Position numbers and translations under genes: made by a program | The notes under the pieces: model-generated | Database searches by the model: none | What the model was told of the DNA's origin: nothing | Seen by the model: the letters and a program-made list of their open reading frames with translations, nothing else | Shown here: piece by piece, positions 50,135 through 58,305 of the stretch | Position numbering within the stretch: position 1 is the stretch's first letter | Layout of the letters: the number at the start of each line of letters is the position of its first letter | From: Poriferisodalis sp965204125 | Lineage (GTDB): Bacteria > Actinomycetota > Acidimicrobiia > Acidimicrobiales > Poriferisodalaceae | DNA length: 64,000 bases | NCBI RefSeq assembly: GCF_965204125.1 | Contig: NZ_OZ241968.1 | Coordinates: forward strand, 1,240,001 to 1,304,000 | Direction: 5' to 3'

Positions 50135-50887
50135 CTAGGCGTCGTAATCGGGATCGCGGCGTTCGGCGAAGGCCCGCAGGCCCTCTTTCGCGTCGGGCGA
50201 GGCGAAGGCCGCGCGGGTGTATTCCTGGTAGAGCCGCAGGCCGTCGGCCAGCGACACCTCCCGGCCGCGCAGCGCCATTTCCTTGGTCATGCGAATGGCG
50301 GCGGGGCCGTTGGCGGCGATCTGGTCGGCGATGCCCCGGGCCGTTGCCTGCAGGTCTTCGGGAGCAGTCATCTCGCTGACCAGCCCAATGCGCAGAGCCT
50401 CAGCAGCGTCGATGAACGAGCCGGTCAGCAGCAGCCGCATTGCATCCGACGAGCCGATCAGCCCCGGCAGCCTCAGCGCGCCGTAGCCGTGCAGGATCGC
50501 CCAGCGCACCTCCGGGCAGCCGAACTGGGCAGTGTCGTCGCAGACCCGGATGTCGCAGAACAGCGCCAGCTCCAGCCCGCCCGCCAGGCAGTAGCCCTGG
50601 ATCGCGGCGATCGTGGGCTTGGCGGTCTCCATACCGATGTCGAACCGGTCAGGCCGCCACGGCATCCAAGCAGTTCGGTCCGCGAACTCGCCGAGGTCGT
50701 GGCCCGAGGTGAACGCCCTGCCGGTTCCGGTCACGATCGTGCAGCGCACAGCAGGGTCGGAGTCGGACGCCAGCAGCGCTTCGCCGATGCCGTGATACAT
50801 CTCGTCGGTCATCGCATTGAGCTTGTCGGGCCGGTTCAACGTGATCGTCGCCACGTGCCCGTCGACCTCGTACGTCACCTCGTCCAT
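50135..50887 (-). CDS. Enoyl-CoA hydratase/isomerase family protein
   Basis: This protein of about 250 residues is a crotonase: VATITLNRPDKLNAMTDEMY, AFTSGHDLGEF, IAAIQGYCLAGGLELALFCD (oxyanion hole) and FGCPEVRWAILHGYG, in which the usual catalytic Glu positions are partly changed (PEVRWAI). ATG 50887 has an AGAGGGGAG Shine-Dalgarno; the upstream in-frame codons are not coding-like. It lies behind the CoA-transferase on the same strand and fits the hydration step after the acyl-CoA dehydrogenase. Confidence 0.88.
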   Translation of the reverse strand: MDEVTYEVDGHVATITLNRPDKLNAMTDEMYHGIGEALLASDSDPAVRCTIVTGTGRAFTSGHDLGEFADRTAWMPWRPDRFDIGMETAKPTIAAIQGYCLAGGLELALFCDIRVCDDTAQFGCPEVRWAILHGYGALRLPGLIGSSDAMRLLLTGSFIDAAEALRIGLVSEMTAPEDLQATARGIADQIAANGPAAIRMTKEMALRGREVSLADGLRLYQEYTRAAFASPDAKEGLRAFAERRDPDYDA

Positions 50888-51069
50888 GGCAGCTCCCCTC
50901 TCCGGTCGCGAAATGCTTGCACGGTGAGCGCCCGCGTGACGACGGATGCCGGCGCAAGTGCGGGAAAATCGGTCGTGTGGCGAATGTCGGCAGCAGTACG
51001 TTGCCGTTGTAGGGATGACTCCCCGACCCGCTCCGCACACACGCATCAATCAAGGACCCGCGCCGACCG

Positions 51070-52065
51070 ATGACGACGACACTGAATGACCTGGTGAAGT
51101 CCAAGGGCTACGTGGTGGCCGACGGTGCAATGGGCACGCAGCTGTTTGCCGCCGGACTGTCGGCCGGATGGTCGCCAGAGGAGTGGAATCTCAGCCACCC
51201 CGACGAGATCCGGGCCGTCCACCGCGGCTACCTGCAGGCGGGTGCCGACCTGATCGTGACCAACAGCTTCGGCGGCAACTGCTTCCGCCAGTCGCTGCAC
51301 GGCTTGGAACACTGCGTGCCCGAGTTGAACCGAGCCGCCGCACACATCGGGCGGGCCGAGGCTGATGCCGAAACGCAGCGTGCTGACCGGCCGGTGCTGG
51401 TAGCCGGCTCGATGGGCCCGACGGGCGAACTGCTGGCGCCGCTCGGCGACATGAGCGTCGAATCCTGCGAAGCCGCGTTCGCTGAGCAGGCTTCTGCCCT
51501 CGATGCGGGCGGGGTTGATCTGCTGTGGATCGAGACCATGAGTGCCCTTGACGAAGTGGAAGCCGCCGTCCGCGCAGCGCGCAGGGTGTGCGATCTGCCC
51601 GTCGCAGTCACCATGAGCTTCGACACCGCTGGCTGCACGATGATGGGTGTCACCGGAAACGAGTTGGCCGACCGGCTGGGACCCATGGAACTTGCCGCCA
51701 TCGGCGCCAACTGCGGCAACAACGTGCCCGACACCGAGGCAGCGGTTCTCGCCATCGCCCAAGTCGCTCCCGACACCCCGGTCATCTCCAAGCCGAACGC
51801 CGGCGTGCCGGTGTGGCACGGTCATTCGCTCGTCTATGACGGCACGCCGGATTTGCTGGCCGCTCACTCGCACCGGGTTCACGCCGCCGGCGTGAGCGTG
51901 ATCGGCAGCTGCTGCGGCAGCACCCCCGAGCACACTGCCAAGATCGTGGCCGTGCTGGCAGGTGATGAGCCCACGCCCGAAGTCACCGCAGCGCCCAACC
52001 CTCGCGAAACGCTCGATGAGCGGCTCGTCCGCAGGCGTCCTCGGCGTCGACGGCACCGCCATTGA
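51070..52065 (+). CDS. Homocysteine S-methyltransferase family protein
   Basis: This 331-residue protein has the Hcy-binding barrel: VVADGAMGTQLFAAGL, LIVTNSFGGNCFRQS, VAGSMGPTGELL, AIGANCGNNVPD and VIGSCCGSTPEHTAKIV. The zinc ligands Cys in GANC and the Cys-Cys of GSCCG are present. It uses homocysteine or a related thiol as methyl acceptor; the donor (betaine, methylmethionine or a corrinoid protein) is unknown. The C-terminal tail is an unusual basic run (RLVRRRPRRRRHRH). It leads the plus-strand operon with the selenoprotein, which suggests a thiol/selenol-methyl function (inference). The 182-bp upstream gap shows no recognisable riboswitch. Confidence 0.88.
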   Translation: MTTTLNDLVKSKGYVVADGAMGTQLFAAGLSAGWSPEEWNLSHPDEIRAVHRGYLQAGADLIVTNSFGGNCFRQSLHGLEHCVPELNRAAAHIGRAEADAETQRADRPVLVAGSMGPTGELLAPLGDMSVESCEAAFAEQASALDAGGVDLLWIETMSALDEVEAAVRAARRVCDLPVAVTMSFDTAGCTMMGVTGNELADRLGPMELAAIGANCGNNVPDTEAAVLAIAQVAPDTPVISKPNAGVPVWHGHSLVYDGTPDLLAAHSHRVHAAGVSVIGSCCGSTPEHTAKIVAVLAGDEPTPEVTAAPNPRETLDERLVRRRPRRRRHRH

Positions 52066-52132
52066 CCGCGAACGGGTTCCGGCGGAGAGGTTCGATGGCC
52101 TCGGATGCGCGCAACCGAGACAACGGCAGGCC

Positions 52133-53212
52133 ATGACGTCGAACGGCGATCTCGAATTGACCGACCCGTGGCAGGCCATCGAGACCTGCTACGAGGCCGG
52201 CTGGACCGACGGGCTGCCGGTGGTGCCCCCGACCGAACCGCTGGTGGACGCCATGGTGGCTGGCGGTGTCTGGGCCGCAGACGATGTGCTGCTGCGCGAA
52301 CCCGCCCGCGGCCCCGAGGTCAGCGCACGCAAGGCGGCCGCCAACGCCGTCATGGCCGGGTGCCTGCCTGAGTACTTCCCTGTTGTGGGTGCCGCTCTCG
52401 CCGCCATCGGCGACCCGAGCTTCGAGCTGCATGCCGTGTCGGCCAGCACCGGCGGCGCAGCCATCCTCATCGCAATCAATGGTCCGATCCGAGACGAGAT
52501 CGGCATCCACTGCAAGGAGAACCTGTTCGGCCCTGGCTTCCGGGCCAACGCCACGATCGGCCGCGCGGTGCGGCTGGTGCTACGGAACTGCCTCGCCGCC
52601 ATTCCCGGCAAACTCGACAAGAGCACCCAGGGCTGGGCCGGCAAGTACGCGATGTGCTTCGGGGAAGACGAGACCACCAGCCCGTGGGAGCCGTACCACG
52701 TGTCGCTCGGCTACTCGCCCGACCAGAGCACGGTCACGGTGATGGCCGCCGAGTCGGGCCACAACGTGCTGAACCACGCATCGCCCGATCCCGAGGGCCT
52801 GCTGGGCACCTTCGCCGACACGATGGCTGCGCTGGGCTCGCTCAGCTCGGGCCGGTCGCTGGTGGTGTTCGCGCCCGAGCACGCCCGCAAGCTCGGAGCC
52901 GCGGGCTGGAGCCGGGCGCAAGTGCAGGAGTACCTGTTCTCACACGCCACGCGCACTTATGCAGACGTGAAGCGCGGCGGCAAGGTCGAGGCGGCCGGGA
53001 ACGTCACCGGTTTCCATCCGACGCAATGGATGGAGACCGACCCACAGGTGCAGCCCGGCGACGAGGACATCTCGGTCCCCCGCGGGACGTGTCCCGACGA
53101 CATCGCGCTCATGGTCGGCGGCGGCGCTGCCGGCGGTCACTCCTCGTTCTTTCCCACCTGGAGCCGTGACCGCAGCGTCCCGCTCATCACGCAGGAGATA
53201 CTCGCGCCATGA
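52133..53212 (+). CDS. Conserved-looking partner protein of the UGSC selenoprotein, function unknown
   Basis: This protein of about 359 residues begins MTSNGDLELTDPWQAIETCY. Features seen are AGWTDGLPVVPPTEPLVDAM, a Gly/Ala-rich middle (SASTGGAAILIAINGP), FGEDETTSPWEPYHVSLGY, PEHARKLGAAGWSRAQVQEY and GGGAAGGHSSFFPTWSRD. It has no signal peptide or transmembrane helix and no motif that lets me assign a reaction. Its stop overlaps the selenoprotein start by ATGA, so the two are made together. ATG 52133 was chosen by Shine-Dalgarno GGCAGG and by where coding character begins; longer in-frame starts exist. Confidence 0.75.
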   Translation: MTSNGDLELTDPWQAIETCYEAGWTDGLPVVPPTEPLVDAMVAGGVWAADDVLLREPARGPEVSARKAAANAVMAGCLPEYFPVVGAALAAIGDPSFELHAVSASTGGAAILIAINGPIRDEIGIHCKENLFGPGFRANATIGRAVRLVLRNCLAAIPGKLDKSTQGWAGKYAMCFGEDETTSPWEPYHVSLGYSPDQSTVTVMAAESGHNVLNHASPDPEGLLGTFADTMAALGSLSSGRSLVVFAPEHARKLGAAGWSRAQVQEYLFSHATRTYADVKRGGKVEAAGNVTGFHPTQWMETDPQVQPGDEDISVPRGTCPDDIALMVGGGAAGGHSSFFPTWSRDRSVPLITQEILAP

Positions 53213-54018
53213 CGGTCACCTTGGTGGATCCGACGCTGCCCGTCAGCGGTGCGGGCGCAGCGCTCGCTCCGCGGTCCGACTCGCTGGAAGGCGCCGTCAT
53301 CGGGCTGGTGAGCAATGGCAAGACCCACGCCCCCGGGATCCTCCAGCGTGTTGCCCAGAACCTCATCGAGGCCCACGGGGCACGCGACGCGGTGCTGCTG
53401 ATGAAGCCCACCGCCAACCTGCCGGCCGCTCCCGAGGAGGTGGAGGCGCTGGCCGCCGACGTGACGGCGATCATCGCCGCCATCGGCGATTGAGGAAGCT
53501 GCTCGTCGAGCAGTGTGCTCGACGCCGTGCACTTCGAGCAGCGGGGCGTGCCCGCTGCCGCAATCCTCACCGAACCTTTCGCAGCCACCGGCGAGGCAAT
53601 CGCCGAACTGCAGGGCTTCGCTGACTACCCGTTCGCCACCGTGCCCCACCCCATCGGCAGCCTGACTTCGGCCGAGGCGATGGCTGTCGCCGATGCGGTG
53701 ACCCCCGCTGTGTTGGCGTTGCTCACCACCGCCAGCGTGCACCCCGTCCGCGCCGGCGGCCTGACCGAGACCGGGCCTGCCGATGTCGTCGAAGAACTGG
53801 CTGCCGTCCTGCGCGCCGACCGTGCCGACCTCACTGCGTCGATCACCGGACGCCACATCACACTTCGCCTGCACATTCCCGACGAAGCCTGCGCCGAATG
53901 CGTCCTGCCCGCCACGATGCTCGTGCCCATGTTCCAGCATCGCTTCGACGCAGAGCTCGGCCCCGGCTGGACCATCGCACTCGACGACCCGCGAGAGTCT
54001 GAGCACAGCAGTCAGTGA
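53209..54018 (+). CDS. UGSC-family selenoprotein with in-frame UGA (Sec95)
   Basis: Reading the TGA at 53491-53493 as selenocysteine gives one 269-residue protein instead of two fragments. It holds LLMKPTANLPAAPEEVEA (upstream half) and GD-U-GSCSSSSVLDAVHF, then QRGVPAAAILTEPFAATGEA, with the Sec-Gly-Ser-Cys motif at residues 95-98, the pattern of UGSC-type selenoproteins known mainly from marine metagenomes. A 9-bp hairpin 11 nt after the UGA fits a bacterial SECIS. Upstream and downstream parts are in the same frame with no stop other than the TGA. Starts ATGA-coupled to the preceding gene. The redox role is inferred from the Sec-x-x-Cys pair. Confidence 0.85.
53504..53524 (+). promoter_or_regulatory. 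SECIS-like hairpin downstream of the in-frame UGA
   Basis: CGTCGAGCA (53504-53512), apical loop GTG (53513-53515) and TGCTCGACG (53516-53524) form a perfect 9-bp stem. The loop begins 20 nt after the UGA and starts with G, both typical of bacterial SECIS elements bound by SelB. A competing 6-bp stem CTGCTC/GAGCAG (53499-53513) is also possible. Confidence 0.75.
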
Positions 54019-54058
54019 ACGTCTGACGCGCCCGAACCCGCCATTTCCGCGTGCGATC

Positions 54059-54071
54059 TAGGGTGAGCCCA
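54059..54071 (+). promoter_or_regulatory. Putative leaderless -10 box of the BNR-repeat gene
   Basis: TAGGGT (54059-54064) lies six bases before ATG 54071, with no Shine-Dalgarno, suggesting that this gene has its own promoter in addition to any read-through from the selenoprotein operon. Confidence 0.4.
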
Positions 54072-55069
54072 TGAACGGTCAGCTGCTTGCGGGAACCACC
54101 AAGGGCGTCTTCGCCATCGACAGCACGGGATCCACACAGACGCTCGAAGCACGCCACGTCCGCGACCTCGTCAACGTCGACGGCCGCCTGTTCGCTGGAT
54201 CGGCCAGCGGCCTGTTCACCAGCGAGGACGGGGGCCAGACCTGGGCCGGGCCGCAGCTCGCCGGGCGCGAGGTGTGGCAGATCCGGGCCGCCAGCGACGG
54301 CCGGCTGTATGCCAGCACCGAGCCGGCGGCCCTGTTTCGCAGTGACGACGACGGCGCAACGTGGGACGAGATCACGGCGTTCGCTGCGCTCCCCGAAGCG
54401 GAGCGCTGGTGCGTGCCGGTCGAGCCTCCCCTGCCGGGGCGGGCACGTGCGCTCGTCATCGACGAGGACGATCCCGACCGCATCTGGGTCGGTGTCGAGG
54501 TCGGCGGTGTGGCCCGCTCCACCGACGGGGGCGAGAGCTGGTCGGTCGACCTGCCCGGCGACAACCCAGACATTCACATGATGTTCGCCCACCCCGCCGA
54601 GCCGGGGGTGCTGTTCATCAGCACCGGCTATGGCCGCTTTGACGGCGTCGCCGAAGAGCTCGAAGGCAACGCCGGCGTGTTCCGCTCCGACGATTACGGC
54701 GAGTCATGGCAGTACGCATGGAAGGGCGTCGTGCCGCGCTACTCGCGTCCGCTGTGCGTCGACCGCCGCGACCCCTACAGCGTCACCGTCGCCAGTGCGC
54801 CCACAGCGTTCTCGCATTACAAGGACGACGGCGGGGCTCATGCGGCCCTCTACAGGTCGGACGACCACGGCCAGTCGTGGCGGTCGCTCTGCGACGACGC
54901 CCACTCGCCGTCGCCGGTCAACTTCCATGGCCTGATCGCCGATCCCGACAACGTGGGCGGGGTGCTCGTGGGCACCGACACGGGCGAGGTATGGCAGGTG
55001 TCCGACGATGCCCAGTGGACCGAACTCGGGTCGGGTCTCCCGCTCGTCTGGTCGCTGGCGGTGGTCTGA
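54071..55069 (+). CDS. BNR/Asp-box beta-propeller protein
   Basis: This 332-residue protein contains five Asp-box motifs: SEDGGQTW, SDDDGATW, STDGGESW, SDDYGESW and SDDHGQSW, spread over the full length. These S-x-D-x-G-x-T-W turns mark BNR propellers such as VPS10/sortilin-like and sialidase-fold proteins. No signal peptide is seen, so it is probably cytosolic. The substrate or partner cannot be told. It follows the selenoprotein by 52 bp and may share its operon. Confidence 0.8.
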   Translation: MNGQLLAGTTKGVFAIDSTGSTQTLEARHVRDLVNVDGRLFAGSASGLFTSEDGGQTWAGPQLAGREVWQIRAASDGRLYASTEPAALFRSDDDGATWDEITAFAALPEAERWCVPVEPPLPGRARALVIDEDDPDRIWVGVEVGGVARSTDGGESWSVDLPGDNPDIHMMFAHPAEPGVLFISTGYGRFDGVAEELEGNAGVFRSDDYGESWQYAWKGVVPRYSRPLCVDRRDPYSVTVASAPTAFSHYKDDGGAHAALYRSDDHGQSWRSLCDDAHSPSPVNFHGLIADPDNVGGVLVGTDTGEVWQVSDDAQWTELGSGLPLVWSLAVV

Positions 55070-55124
55070 CGCGACCCGGGAGACCACGGACACGCCGACG
55101 GCGGCGACGCTGGAGACAGAGCGC

Positions 55125-56420
55125 ATGAAGGACCGCTACGGCCTCGAAGTGAGCACCTCATCCGCCGAGGCCCGTGACGCCTACGTCGAGGGCATCGACC
55201 GCATGCTGTCCGCCGAGGCTGGGGTCGAGGACTGCCTGGCGGCGGCGATCGCGGCCGATCCAGGGTTTGCCCTCCCTCACGCCGCCTTGGCCCGCCAGCA
55301 CCAGCTCTACGTGCGGCCCGACGAAGCACGGGCCTCAGCGGAGGCCGCCGTTGAGCTGAGCCACTCGGCCACTGCGCGGGAACGCCAGCACGTCGAGATT
55401 GTGCGGCTGCTCGTCGCCGGCCAGGTGCCCCAAGCGCTCGACCTCATCCGCCAGCACGTCATCGACTACCCGCGGGATGCGTTCGCCCTCGCACCCGCCT
55501 GCGGCGTGTTCGGCGCCATCGGCTTCAGCGGCCGTATCGGCCGCGAGGCCGAACTGCTCGAGTTTCTCGAGCCGCTGGCCACGCACTACGGCGACGACTG
55601 GTGGTTCGCCACAGTGCACGCCTTCGCCCTCATCGAGACCGGACGGTGGGACCGGGGCCGGCAGCTCGCCGAGCGTGCGCTCGAACAGCGCCCGAGCACT
55701 CCCCACGGTGCCCACACGCTCGTGCACGCGCTCTTCGAAGCCGGCGATGACGACGAAGCGGTCAGCTTCCTCGAAGGGTGGCTCCCCGATTCTGACCGGG
55801 CGAGCGTGCTGCACTGCCACATCTGGTGGCATTACGCGCTGGTGCTCATGGCGGTCAGTCGCCACGACGATGCATGGCAGGCCTTCCGCCACAACTGCCT
55901 GCCGGGCACCACGACCAGCCCGCCGATCACCGTGTTCTCCGACTCGTCGTCGTTCATGTGGCGATCGGAGTTGGCAGGGCAGCCTCGTGATCGCGCCATC
56001 TGGCAGCAGGTTCGAGAGTTCTACGAGGAGCGGTTCCCGCAGCCGATCGTGTTCGTCGATGCCCACGCCGGACTCACCTATGCCGTCCTCGGCGAGACCG
56101 AGCAGCTGCAGGCGTGCCTCACCGAGCTGCAGGAGCTTGGCGAGGCAGGCCGCCTGCCGGCAGGCACCACTGGGGCAACGCTCGGTCAGGCCTACGGCGC
56201 ATTCGTCGACGAGAAGTGGTCGACGGTCATCGATGTCCTCGAGCCGCTGATCCCCCAGGTCGTCCGCATCGGCGGCAGCCGGGCCCAGCGTGACCTGATG
56301 ACCAACACGCTCCTTGCTGCATACGTCCGCAGCGGGCGTACCGACGAGGCCCGAGCGTTCTGTGCTCAGGTCGTCGACCGTCGACCCACTCGCCCGGTGG
56401 CTGGCTTTGAATTGTGCTGA
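55125..56420 (+). CDS. TPR protein of the TTC38 type
   Basis: This protein of about 431 residues has the TTC38-like pattern: a start DRYGLEVSTSSAEARDAYVE, tetratricopeptide-like helices (AAAIAADPGFALPHAALARQ, ATARERQHVEIVRLLVAGQV, YPRDAFALAPACGVFGAIGF), and AFALIETGRWDRGRQLAERAL followed by HGAHTLVHALFEAGDDDEAV. Quoted blocks are pieces of longer helices. These proteins are helical-repeat scaffolds of unknown function. It is 55 bp after the BNR gene on the same strand. ATG 55125 is preferred over a longer in-frame start at 55008 that overlaps the BNR gene. Confidence 0.75.
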   Translation: MKDRYGLEVSTSSAEARDAYVEGIDRMLSAEAGVEDCLAAAIAADPGFALPHAALARQHQLYVRPDEARASAEAAVELSHSATARERQHVEIVRLLVAGQVPQALDLIRQHVIDYPRDAFALAPACGVFGAIGFSGRIGREAELLEFLEPLATHYGDDWWFATVHAFALIETGRWDRGRQLAERALEQRPSTPHGAHTLVHALFEAGDDDEAVSFLEGWLPDSDRASVLHCHIWWHYALVLMAVSRHDDAWQAFRHNCLPGTTTSPPITVFSDSSSFMWRSELAGQPRDRAIWQQVREFYEERFPQPIVFVDAHAGLTYAVLGETEQLQACLTELQELGEAGRLPAGTTGATLGQAYGAFVDEKWSTVIDVLEPLIPQVVRIGGSRAQRDLMTNTLLAAYVRSGRTDEARAFCAQVVDRRPTRPVAGFELC

Positions 56421-56451
56421 TCGCGGTGGTGAGATCTCAGCCCGCCGCCAA

Positions 56452-56868
56452 TCAAAACCCGTGCCAGCCGTCGAGTGCTGCCGACTGCTCGATCCACGCT
56501 GACATCTGCGTTTCGTCGAATTGATCCTCAGGTATGTCCACCCAGCGCGAATCGGGATCCTTGCCCGAGCCGGGCGGCTCGGGAACGAGCAATGCGCCAT
56601 TGAGGAACGTCACCTTGACGTACCGGGTGAATGCATGGCAGCTCGCGAACCATCCGCGCCCCTCGACGCCGTAGAAGGGCGAGTTCCACCGCACGGCCTT
56701 GCGCACGTCAGGCACGATCTGCTCGATCAGATCATCCAGCTGCCGAGCGATGGCGCCCTTCCACCCCGGCATCGCCTCGATGAAGGCCTGCACCGGGACA
56801 TCGCCGTCGCCCTTGGGAATCTGCGGATTGCCACCAGCAAGGAGCTTCGGTGACTGCGCATCGGACAC
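56452..56868 (-). CDS. DUF1801-family protein
   Basis: This 138-residue protein has the typical NPQIPKGDGDVPVQAFIEAM opening and VRKAVRWNSPFYG, then FASCHAFTRYVKVTFLNGALLVP, quoted as FASCHAFTRYVKV and FLNGALLVP, and DESQ-like C-terminus (EDQFDETQMSAWI). DUF1801 proteins form a small alpha/beta fold; function is unknown. The GTG start at 56868 is only two bases from the tRNA-Ala gene on the same strand, so it may be made from the tRNA transcript or start further in. Confidence 0.8.
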   Translation of the reverse strand: MSDAQSPKLLAGGNPQIPKGDGDVPVQAFIEAMPGWKGAIARQLDDLIEQIVPDVRKAVRWNSPFYGVEGRGWFASCHAFTRYVKVTFLNGALLVPEPPGSGKDPDSRWVDIPEDQFDETQMSAWIEQSAALDGWHGF

Positions 56869-56870
56869 TG

Positions 56871-56944
56871 TGGAGCTGACGGGACTCGAACCCGTGACCC
56901 CCTGCTTGCAAAGCAGGTGCTCTTGCCATCTGAGCTACAGCCCC
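56871..56944 (-). tRNA. tRNA-Ala (anticodon UGC)
   Basis: The 74-nt gene has acceptor GGGGCTG pairing CAGCTCC with the G3:U70 wobble that marks tRNA-Ala, T arm ACGGG-TTCGAGT-CCCGT, D loop with AGATGGCAAG, and anticodon loop TTTGCAA in a CCTGC/GCAGG stem, giving anticodon TGC. Discriminator A; CCA not encoded. Confidence 0.96.
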
Positions 56945-57048
56945 AAGAAGCGAGGGCCACCGAGGGTACCGGCCAGCCCGCCGCGCGAATCCGGGTGAGA
57001 TCAGTGCAACCCGCGGGGCGGGCCGGCGCAGGGCAGGCTTGGGGGCTG

Positions 57049-58257
57049 GTGGACGGCACATCGAACGTGACGAACTCACAGGAACCCGCAGAGCCTGCGG
57101 CCCCGTGGTCGATTGCGGCTGCGGCGTTTGCTGCCAACTTCGTGACGTTCGGGATCCTCTTCTCGTTCGGGGTCTTCCTGACGCCCATCGCGGACGACCT
57201 CGACACGACGACCGGTCCCGTGGCCGCCTTGTTCTCGACGGCCGTCTGCACCTACTACGCCGGCGGCGCCATCGGAGGTCGCATCGGGGACCGCTACGGC
57301 GCCCGCCTGCTGGTCGGGGTCGCAGCGGTGGCGATGTCAGCGGGTCTTCTGCTGACCGCCTGGTCGAATGCGCTGTGGCAGACCTACGCCGCGTTCGGGG
57401 TTTTGGTCGGGCTCGCTACGGGTTTCTGCTACCCGTCGATGATCGGCCTGATCAGTCGCAGCTTCAGCGAGCGACGGCGTCCCGCGGCAATGGGCTTCCT
57501 GCTGGCCGGCGTGGGTGCCGGGACGCTGGTCATGCCGCTGGCGAGCCATGCGCTGATCTCCAGGCTGGGCTGGCGCCAGACCTACGCCGTGCTGGCGGCT
57601 GTGGCTCTCGTCGCCATCGGCTGGGCAGCGACGCGCGGCGACCGGGTGAGCATGTCCACGGCAGGCCTCATTCGTGTCGCCCGGCTGGTGCGCTCGCGCC
57701 GATTCCTGCTGTTCTTTGCAGCAGTCGTGGCGATCGGGCCGGGCTTCTACGCGCCGGTCGCGTTCTACAACGACTACGCGGTCGACCGTGGTGTCGCGCC
57801 GGCATTGGCCGCAGCACTGATCGGCATCTCAGGCGCGACGAGCGTCGTCGCCCGGCTGGCCTGCGGCGCGCTGGGCCATCGCGCCGATCCGATGTGGCTG
57901 TGCCGGTCGGCGTTTGCTGCCATGACGGCAGCGCTGGCGATCTGGTGGATCTCTGACGGGAACCCTGCAGTGCTGATCGCCAGTGCCGTTGCGCACGGTG
58001 TCGGCTGGGCGGTGTGGGTGACCGCCACACCGTCGGTGCTGGCTGGCTGGTACGGGGTGGAGAACTTGGGCGGTGTGATCGGCATCCACTACACAGGTCT
58101 CGGTGTCGGCGCGCTCGCCGGTCCGGCGGTGTGCGGCTTCATCATCGACGCCTCCGGATTCGGACCCGCAATCGTGCTCGTCACCGTCACCAGTCTCATC
58201 GCGCTCGGCCTGTTGATGCTGCCGATGCGGGAAGCGGCCATCGCAGGATCGCCGTAG
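57049..58257 (+). CDS. Major facilitator superfamily transporter (monocarboxylate-type)
   Basis: This protein of about 402 residues has 12 predicted transmembrane helices. Signs of MFS are GGRIGDRYGARLLVGVAAVA after helix 2 (the A-loop D-R-x-G-R pattern is GDRYGAR), SFSERRRPAAMGFLLAGVGAG between helices 4 and 5 (quoted as SFSERRRPAAMGF and LLAGVGAG), and a similar LGHRADPMWLCR at the middle loop. It resembles oxalate/formate or monocarboxylate permeases of the MFS. The start is unclear: GTG 57049, GTG 57067 or a longer in-frame start before it. Confidence 0.85.
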   Translation: MDGTSNVTNSQEPAEPAAPWSIAAAAFAANFVTFGILFSFGVFLTPIADDLDTTTGPVAALFSTAVCTYYAGGAIGGRIGDRYGARLLVGVAAVAMSAGLLLTAWSNALWQTYAAFGVLVGLATGFCYPSMIGLISRSFSERRRPAAMGFLLAGVGAGTLVMPLASHALISRLGWRQTYAVLAAVALVAIGWAATRGDRVSMSTAGLIRVARLVRSRRFLLFFAAVVAIGPGFYAPVAFYNDYAVDRGVAPALAAALIGISGATSVVARLACGALGHRADPMWLCRSAFAAMTAALAIWWISDGNPAVLIASAVAHGVGWAVWVTATPSVLAGWYGVENLGGVIGIHYTGLGVGALAGPAVCGFIIDASGFGPAIVLVTVTSLIALGLLMLPMREAAIAGSP

Positions 58258-58291
58258 GGCGTGCATGGATCGGGCCCGTGGCTCAGCCTCT

Positions 58292-58305
58292 TAGGCTCCC
58301 CCGGG
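58292..58305 (+). promoter_or_regulatory. Putative leaderless -10 box of the sterol-methyltransferase-like gene
   Basis: TAGGCT (58292-58297) stands seven bases before the GTG at 58305. No Shine-Dalgarno precedes the GTG. Confidence 0.4.

Noticed and set aside
50888..51069. Possible SAM, SAH or cobalamin riboswitch before the homocysteine methyltransferase
   Set aside because: I looked for the conserved cores and found none; only GC-rich sequence without a convincing aptamer.
53515..54018. Separate hypothetical gene downstream of a truncated protein
   Set aside because: It is in the same frame as 53209-53493, separated only by TGA, and the joined sequence carries the UGSC motif with a hairpin; one selenoprotein explains both parts.
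58280..58290. GGCTCAGCCTC shared with the end of the dispersed repeat
   Set aside because: Only 11 bases match, in the opposite gene context and without the rest of the element; probably chance.
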